This document shows, in pieces, positions 59,188 through 64,000 of a DNA stretch of 64,000 nucleotides. The translations under genes and the position numbers were made by a program. Source of the DNA: Natronomonas pharaonis DSM 2160 (GTDB lineage Archaea; Halobacteriota; Halobacteria; Halobacteriales; Haloarculaceae); NCBI RefSeq assembly GCF_000026045.1, contig NC_007426.1, positions 1,736,001 through 1,800,000 of the forward strand, given 5' to 3'. A model generated the notes under the pieces. That model was not told the origin of the DNA and searched no databases. It saw nothing but the letters and a program-made list of their open reading frames with translations. Position 1 is the stretch's first letter. The number at the start of each line of letters is the position of its first letter.

Positions 59188-62061
59188 ATGAGTCAGCGGT
59201 TAGATGAGTTCGAAGAGCGGCTCGAAGCCTACGAGTCGCAAATCGACACCGTATACCGACTGTATCACATCCCCGTTCTCGCTGTCCTCATGGCGTTCAT
59301 GCTGTGGGTTCGGATTCGAGACTACGGGCGACACATCGCGGCGGATGGGACCGTCCTCTACCGCGGGAACGACCCCTACTACCACTACCGGACGACAAAC
59401 TACGTCCTGGAAAACTACCCGTTCAATATGCCGTTCGACCCGTGGACGAGCTTCGATACCGGCACCCGGGTCGGCCAGTTTGGGACCATTCTCGACCAGC
59501 TTGTTGCCACGGCGGCGCTCATCGTCGGCCTCGGCTCGCCGTCCGAGGAGACGGTTATTCTGACGACGCTGTTTTCGGGGCCGGTGCTGGCAGCGCTGTG
59601 TGCAATTCCGCTGTACTTCATCGGGAAGCGTCTCGGTGGCCGCTTCGGCGGTATCATCGCTGTCGTCGTTTTGGCGCTGACAGCTGGACAGTTCCTTACC
59701 CGGAGTGTGGCCGGCTACTACGGCCACCACGTTACTGAAGTGCTGTTTACGCTCATTGCGCTGCTCGTTGGGATGAAGATGGTCGCCGTCGCCCAGCGCG
59801 AAAAGCCGATTTACGAGTTCGTCCGCACCCGCGAGTTCGACCTGCTCCGTGAACCGGTGCTGTGGGGTGCAGCCTTCGGTGTGACGCTGGTCGTGGCGAT
59901 ACTAAACTGGCCGCCAGCGGTCTTCCTCTTCGGCGTCTTCGCGGCCTTCCTGTTCGTCCAGCTCTCGCTGGAGTTCATCCGGGGCCACAGTCCGGACCAC
60001 ATCGCCATCCCCTCGGTCGTCGCGATGGTCGCCACGGCGGTGCTGTTGCTGCCATTTATCCAGACGACGGAACTGACAGTCACCGACTACTCGGTGTTCC
60101 ACTTGGCGTTCGCGCTCGGCGTCGCGGCCGGCGCTGTTGTGATGGCCGGGGTCGCGCGTCTCTGGGAGCGCCGCGATATCGCCCGTGCGGCGTATCCGGC
60201 CGGCGTCGTTGGCGTCGGACTCATCGGCGTCGCTGTCATCGCTGTTGCCCTCCCCAGCGTGTTCGACTTCCTCATCTCACAGGTTGAGCGGGTCGCGGGC
60301 TTCGGTGCGACAGACACCCGAGCGACGATTGGTGAGGCGCAGGCCCCCGATAGCCCGGTCAGCTTCTTCTTTGCGAACTACGGGCTCGGCATCTACACGG
60401 CGCTTGCTGGCTTTGGGCTGCTGCTCTACCGTGTGTTCTCCACGAAGCGTCCGCAGGCTGAGTACCTCCTCATCGCCGTCTTCTCGGCGTTCATGCTCGC
60501 CTTCACGCTCACACAGGTACGGTTCGACTACTACTTCGTTATCGCGGTCGGTGCCGGCAACGCCTATCTCGTCGGTTGGGTCTACCAGTACGTCGACCTC
60601 GATAACGTCCGTCAGGACTTTACGAACATTCAGCCCTACCAGATTCTCATCGTTATCGCCATCCTGTTCGTCATCGCCGGCGTGCCGCTGGTGACTGGCG
60701 CAACACTCGCGACGGCGGATGACGCGTCGCAGCCGGGCGAAATGGAACAGTGGACCGATAGCCTCGATTGGCTCTCCGAGGAAACGCCCGAACCCGGGGC
60801 GTACGGAACGGGTGATGACCCGCGGCTTGACTACTACGGCACCTACGAGCCGACCGACGACTTCGAGTACGAGGCCGGCGAGTACGGCGTCCTGTCGTGG
60901 TGGGACTACGGCCACTATATCACTACCCGCGGCGAACGGATTCCGGTCGCTAACCCGTTCCAGCACCACGCGACCGAGTCCGCCGACTTCCTGCTTGCCG
61001 ACGACGAGGACGAGGCACTCGACCTCCTCGATGAAAACCACGGCGATGGTGAGGGCGTCCAGTACGTGATGGTCGACTACCAGCTCGGCTACGCCGGCAC
61101 GCAGAAATACGGCGCACCGACGGCCTTCGAGTCCGAACACGACATCAGCGACGGCGATGTCGGCATACAGGTTATCAACCCCGAGACCGGCGAATTCGTC
61201 TACGGGGCACACACACAGCGCGGCTACGACAGTATGCGGGTCCAGCTCTACCAGCACCACGGGAGTGCACAGGAGCCAGCAAGCTTCACGCTCCAACTCG
61301 GTGAATACGACGAAGCAAGTGGTATTGCGACGATTCCGGAAGGTGCACAGCCCGATGACCTCATACAGGAGCACGCAAGCCCTGAAGAGGCCCGTGAAGC
61401 CGCCCAAGCGCCGAACGTCATCCACGGCGGCGTTCTCGGGCAGCCGGGCGAGCGGACGGAAGCACTTGAACACTTCCGACTCGTCCACGCTGGCGGTCCG
61501 GTTCAGCCGTCGATGTTCGAGCTGCTCATGACACAGCAGGTCGGGGCCGGCGACCAGTGGGTCAAGACGTTCGAGCGCGTTGACGGCGCGACCATCGAAG
61601 GCACCGGCCCTGCGGAAAGCGAAATCCAAGCGGCCGTTGAGATAGATGATGGTACTGGCGAAGCGTTCACCTACACCCAGTTCGCCGAAACCGACGCTGA
61701 CGGGAACTTCGAGATGACGGTCCCGTACGCGACAACCGGCTACGATGAGTACGGCGTCGAAGAGGGGTACACCAACACTGACGTCCGCGCAAACACCACC
61801 TACCAGTTCATCGAGATGGAGGAAGGAATGATCGCTGAAGCCGATGTCTCCGAGGCGCAGGTCATCGGCGAGGACGACTCGCCGGTCGCAGTCGAGATGG
61901 AGCCATTCGAAGAGTCCGACCTCACTGACCCTGCTCCGGACGGCGATGTTACCGCACCCCCTGAAGAGGACGCAGCCGATGAGGAGATGGTCGCCGGTTC
62001 GGTAGACGGTGATGAGACGGCTGACGGAGAAACGGGCGACGACGAGACGGCCGAAGAGTAG
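59188..62061 (+). CDS. aglB: Archaeal oligosaccharyltransferase AglB (STT3 family)
   Basis: 957 aa. About 13 membrane segments in residues 25-510, with DPYYHYRTTNYVLENYP (catalytic DxD-like EL1 region) near the N-terminus, then the soluble domain. WWDYG at residues 571-575 is the signature, in LSWWDYGHYITTRGER. The C-terminal 60 residues are acidic (EEDAADEEMVAGSVDGDETA). It transfers lipid-linked glycans from dolichyl phosphate to Asn in N-x-S/T of S-layer and other exported proteins. Followed after five bases by a DUF368 gene. Confidence 0.96.
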   Translation: MSQRLDEFEERLEAYESQIDTVYRLYHIPVLAVLMAFMLWVRIRDYGRHIAADGTVLYRGNDPYYHYRTTNYVLENYPFNMPFDPWTSFDTGTRVGQFGTILDQLVATAALIVGLGSPSEETVILTTLFSGPVLAALCAIPLYFIGKRLGGRFGGIIAVVVLALTAGQFLTRSVAGYYGHHVTEVLFTLIALLVGMKMVAVAQREKPIYEFVRTREFDLLREPVLWGAAFGVTLVVAILNWPPAVFLFGVFAAFLFVQLSLEFIRGHSPDHIAIPSVVAMVATAVLLLPFIQTTELTVTDYSVFHLAFALGVAAGAVVMAGVARLWERRDIARAAYPAGVVGVGLIGVAVIAVALPSVFDFLISQVERVAGFGATDTRATIGEAQAPDSPVSFFFANYGLGIYTALAGFGLLLYRVFSTKRPQAEYLLIAVFSAFMLAFTLTQVRFDYYFVIAVGAGNAYLVGWVYQYVDLDNVRQDFTNIQPYQILIVIAILFVIAGVPLVTGATLATADDASQPGEMEQWTDSLDWLSEETPEPGAYGTGDDPRLDYYGTYEPTDDFEYEAGEYGVLSWWDYGHYITTRGERIPVANPFQHHATESADFLLADDEDEALDLLDENHGDGEGVQYVMVDYQLGYAGTQKYGAPTAFESEHDISDGDVGIQVINPETGEFVYGAHTQRGYDSMRVQLYQHHGSAQEPASFTLQLGEYDEASGIATIPEGAQPDDLIQEHASPEEAREAAQAPNVIHGGVLGQPGERTEALEHFRLVHAGGPVQPSMFELLMTQQVGAGDQWVKTFERVDGATIEGTGPAESEIQAAVEIDDGTGEAFTYTQFAETDADGNFEMTVPYATTGYDEYGVEEGYTNTDVRANTTYQFIEMEEGMIAEADVSEAQVIGEDDSPVAVEMEPFEESDLTDPAPDGDVTAPPEEDAADEEMVAGSVDGDETADGETGDDETAEE

Positions 62062-62066
62062 AGTAA

Positions 62067-63044
62067 ATGAGCGCCACGCCCACAGGCGCCCGCGCGTGGC
62101 TTGCGGTGTATCTCAAGGGCGTCTGCATGGGCGCGGCAGACACTGTCCCCGGCGTCTCGGGCGGCACTATCGCGGTTGTACTCGGCATCTACGAGCGGCT
62201 TATCGCTGCGCTGACATCGCTTGACCCGAAAGCGGCGACGACGCTACGGGAGATACACACCGCAAACGGCCGGGCGCGGCTGGCGGCAGAACTTGTCCGT
62301 ATGGACGTCCCGTTTTTGCTCGTGCTCGGTGCCGGCGTGCTCTCAGCGGCCGCGACGGTTGCGACGGCAATGAACGTCGCCGTCACGCAGTATCCTGCGC
62401 CGACGTACGCCTTCTTCTTCGGTCTCATCGCCGCATCGGCTGTCGTGTTGTACCGATATGTCGACGCGGGGACGCCGGGACGGCTGCTCGCGGCCGGTGT
62501 CGGCTTCGTGTTCGCGTTCGTGGTTACCGACCCGTCGCTCGCTGGCGACATGCCCGCGACCGCGCCGATGCTGTTTGTCGCCGGCGCGATTGCGGTGTCG
62601 GCAATGGTACTTCCCGGCGTCTCCGGGGCGTTTCTATTGCTCGTGTTGGGTCAATACGAGTACGTCAGTGGGATTCCACGGCGGTTCGTCGAAGGATTGC
62701 TGTCCGGCGGCGGCGAGACCTTCATCGAGGCCGCGGTCGCGTTCGGGGTCTTCCTCGGAGGTGCGCTTGTCGGGCTGTTTACGGTTGCCTATGCCGTTCG
62801 TGCGGCACTCAAGCGGTATCGACAGGCGACGCTCGTCTTCCTCGTTAGCCTGATGGTGGGGGCGCTCCGTCTGCCGGTCCACGAGATGGCCGTCGGCGTT
62901 GAGACGCGGCCGTTCGATATGGCGGTGCTCGGTATCGACACGGTGCCGACACCGCGTTCGGGCGCTATCGTCGCTGTTGCTGCCGCCTTGGGGGTTGCTG
63001 CAGTCATGGTACTGGACCGGTACACCGAAGACCTACAATACTAA
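62067..63044 (+). CDS. DUF368 family polytopic membrane protein
   Basis: 325 aa, about nine membrane segments. The conserved repeat motifs are present: GAADTVPGVSGGTIAVVLGI near residue 25 and VLPGVSGAFLLLVLGQYEYV near residue 180. DUF368 proteins in bacteria (PopT) were shown to move undecaprenyl phosphate across the membrane. It begins five bases after the aglB stop, so an equivalent role in returning dolichyl phosphate after N-glycosylation is a strong hypothesis for this archaeon. Confidence 0.92.
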   Translation: MSATPTGARAWLAVYLKGVCMGAADTVPGVSGGTIAVVLGIYERLIAALTSLDPKAATTLREIHTANGRARLAAELVRMDVPFLLVLGAGVLSAAATVATAMNVAVTQYPAPTYAFFFGLIAASAVVLYRYVDAGTPGRLLAAGVGFVFAFVVTDPSLAGDMPATAPMLFVAGAIAVSAMVLPGVSGAFLLLVLGQYEYVSGIPRRFVEGLLSGGGETFIEAAVAFGVFLGGALVGLFTVAYAVRAALKRYRQATLVFLVSLMVGALRLPVHEMAVGVETRPFDMAVLGIDTVPTPRSGAIVAVAAALGVAAVMVLDRYTEDLQY

Positions 63045-63068
63045 CAGGGTGAGGACGTACGCTCCTGT

Positions 63069-63647
63069 ATGTCTTCCCGTCCGACGCTGCAGGCGCTTGC
63101 GGCCTGCGTCGTCGTGTTTCTCCTCCAGCAGGCGGGCGGTGCCGTCGGGCTCGGCGATGCGGTGTTCGCGCTGGCGCTGCCGCTTTCGTCGCAGCCGTGG
63201 ACGCTCGTCGTCAGCGTCTACGCTCACGGCGGCCTCACTCACCTGCTTGCCAACGCCGTCGCACTCGTCCTCATCGGCCCACTCGTTGCCCGCGTTACCA
63301 CGCCAGCCCGGTTCCACGCGTTCTTCATTATCACGGGCGCGCTCGCTGGCATCGCACAGGTGCTCGTACTCATGCCGTTCGGCGGCGGTGCGGTGCTCGG
63401 CGCGAGCGGGGCCATTTTCGCGCTGTTCGGCTACCTACTCGTCGGCAACCGGGGAACCGGCCGTCTGCTGTCGGTGGTCGCGCTCGGAACCCGTGGAAAA
63501 CTCGTTGTGCTCGCTGTGCTCGCTGCGCTGCTCACAGCAGCGACCGCAACGCCGGGGGCGGCGCTTGTCGCCCACTTCGTCGGGTTCGTTCTCGGGGCCG
63601 CGGCCGGCGGCTCTCGGCTGTTGCATACGTCCGGTTCGGCCGGCTGA
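63069..63647 (+). CDS. Rhomboid family intramembrane serine protease
   Basis: 192 aa, six helices. Catalytic Ser S113 in VLGASGAIFALF, catalytic His H169 in LVAHFVGFVLG, and the oxyanion-associated HLLAN (H58-N62) are all present. It cleaves transmembrane substrates in the membrane; in haloarchaea a rhomboid mutation was reported to alter S-layer glycosylation, which would fit the neighbouring aglB. It starts 24 bp after the DUF368 gene. Confidence 0.9.
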   Translation: MSSRPTLQALAACVVVFLLQQAGGAVGLGDAVFALALPLSSQPWTLVVSVYAHGGLTHLLANAVALVLIGPLVARVTTPARFHAFFIITGALAGIAQVLVLMPFGGGAVLGASGAIFALFGYLLVGNRGTGRLLSVVALGTRGKLVVLAVLAALLTAATATPGAALVAHFVGFVLGAAAGGSRLLHTSGSAG

Positions 63648-63701
63648 GCGACGGGCTGCCGAGACGCAACACCAAAGGCCGCGCCGGCCACAGCCAAAGC
63701 C

Positions 63702-64000
63702 ATGTACGAAGGCGTCCACGCACACCCCGACGGCAACGCAACCGTCGCGCGGTTCGCCGAGACGGCAGCCAGCCGCGGCTACGACGGTATTGTCGTCCGG
63801 AATCACGGGGACGCTCAGACCGACTACGACGCCGACGCTGTCGCGGCCGAGTACGGTGTCGAGGTCGTCTCCGGTATCGAAATCCGAACTGACGACACCG
63901 CACAGGCCAGTGGGCTGGTCGGCAACTACCGGTCGAAACGCGACATTGTCTGCGTCCACGGGGGGGAGTTGAACCGGTTCGCCGTAGAGGAGCCAAAAGT
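63702..64000 (+). CDS. rnp3: RNase P protein component 3 (Rpp30), truncated by window end
   Basis: 99 codons are visible, starting ATG 63702 (MYEGVHAHPDGNATVARFAE). YEGVHAHPDGNATVARF and GYDGIVVRNHGD match the N-terminal strands of the PHP-like barrel of Rpp30; the frame runs off the right end. It is part of the protein set that supports RNase P RNA in pre-tRNA 5' processing. Often follows rhomboid/aglB-region genes in haloarchaea by recollection. Confidence 0.9.
   Translation, partial: MYEGVHAHPDGNATVARFAETAASRGYDGIVVRNHGDAQTDYDADAVAAEYGVEVVSGIEIRTDDTAQASGLVGNYRSKRDIVCVHGGELNRFAVEEPK

Noticed and set aside
1-64000. CRISPR array
   Set aside because: No series of regularly spaced direct repeats was seen; repeated segments are the element hairpins, the tRNA T-arm duplicate and the 20-bp tandem pair.

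Overview
The window is a high-GC haloarchaeal chromosome segment. Predicted proteins are strongly acidic, many starts have a TATA-like box close upstream or no leader, and the archaeal-only genes include rpl7ae-rps28e-rpl24e-ndk, rpl21e-rpo4-DUF655-ksgA, aef1b, tmcA, archaeal RNase J, aglB and rnp3. The gene content suggests Natronomonas or a close relative; that genus-level assignment comes from recalled gene content only and is not proven here.

Layout. 1-2.3 kb: a TnpB-only (IS1341-type) element sits inside a YHS-domain permease gene. 2.4-8 kb: a VOC protein, a HTH/membrane-protein pair, and a UspA protein with two tandem CPA2 cation/proton antiporters. 8-21.3 kb: mostly accessory genes, including MATE and MFS exporters, an IclR regulator, an enolase-superfamily protein, a flippase and FkbM methyltransferase, and an MscS channel paired with a degenerate P-loop/winged-helix protein. 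21.3-28 kb: an arcC fragment, a zinc-ribbon protein, cspA, a chemotaxis-type transducer, a RHH/winged-helix protein with a tyrosine recombinase, and 1.55 kb with no recognisable gene. 28-33.5 kb: azlCD, an orphan ABC ATPase, a thiolase/DUF35 pair and dpsA. Three copies of a TTTTGG-N4-CC palindrome lie in intergenic DNA of this part.

33.5-53.8 kb is dense housekeeping: ribosomal proteins and ndk, a split MetE pair, an HemK-type methyltransferase, a second MscS, ksgA, DUF655, rpo4, rpl21e, aef1b, tmcA, ferredoxin, gltX, the isoprenyl diphosphate synthase idsA, RNase J, a GIDE-type protein, an SDR, thioredoxin, a PRC-barrel protein and a TrkA-N/DHH protein. rpl7ae, gltX and rnj each have an unusually long upstream stretch with strong predicted stems.

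53.8-64 kb: tRNA-Lys, a molybdopterin formate-dehydrogenase-like gene split by a second TnpB-only element that also carries a 42-aa AbrB-like gene, a triosephosphate-isomerase-family gene, tRNA-Leu with a duplicated 3' segment, a one-repeat TFB-like protein, then aglB, a DUF368 membrane protein, a rhomboid protease and the start of rnp3.

Most notable points: removing each TnpB element in silico restores an open reading frame; the rpl7ae leader contains a possible kink-turn enclosed by a long-range helix next to its Shine-Dalgarno sequence; a DUF368 protein lies five bases downstream of the archaeal oligosaccharyltransferase; and a 418-nt segment bounded by a perfect 14-bp inverted repeat lies in the gene-free zone.
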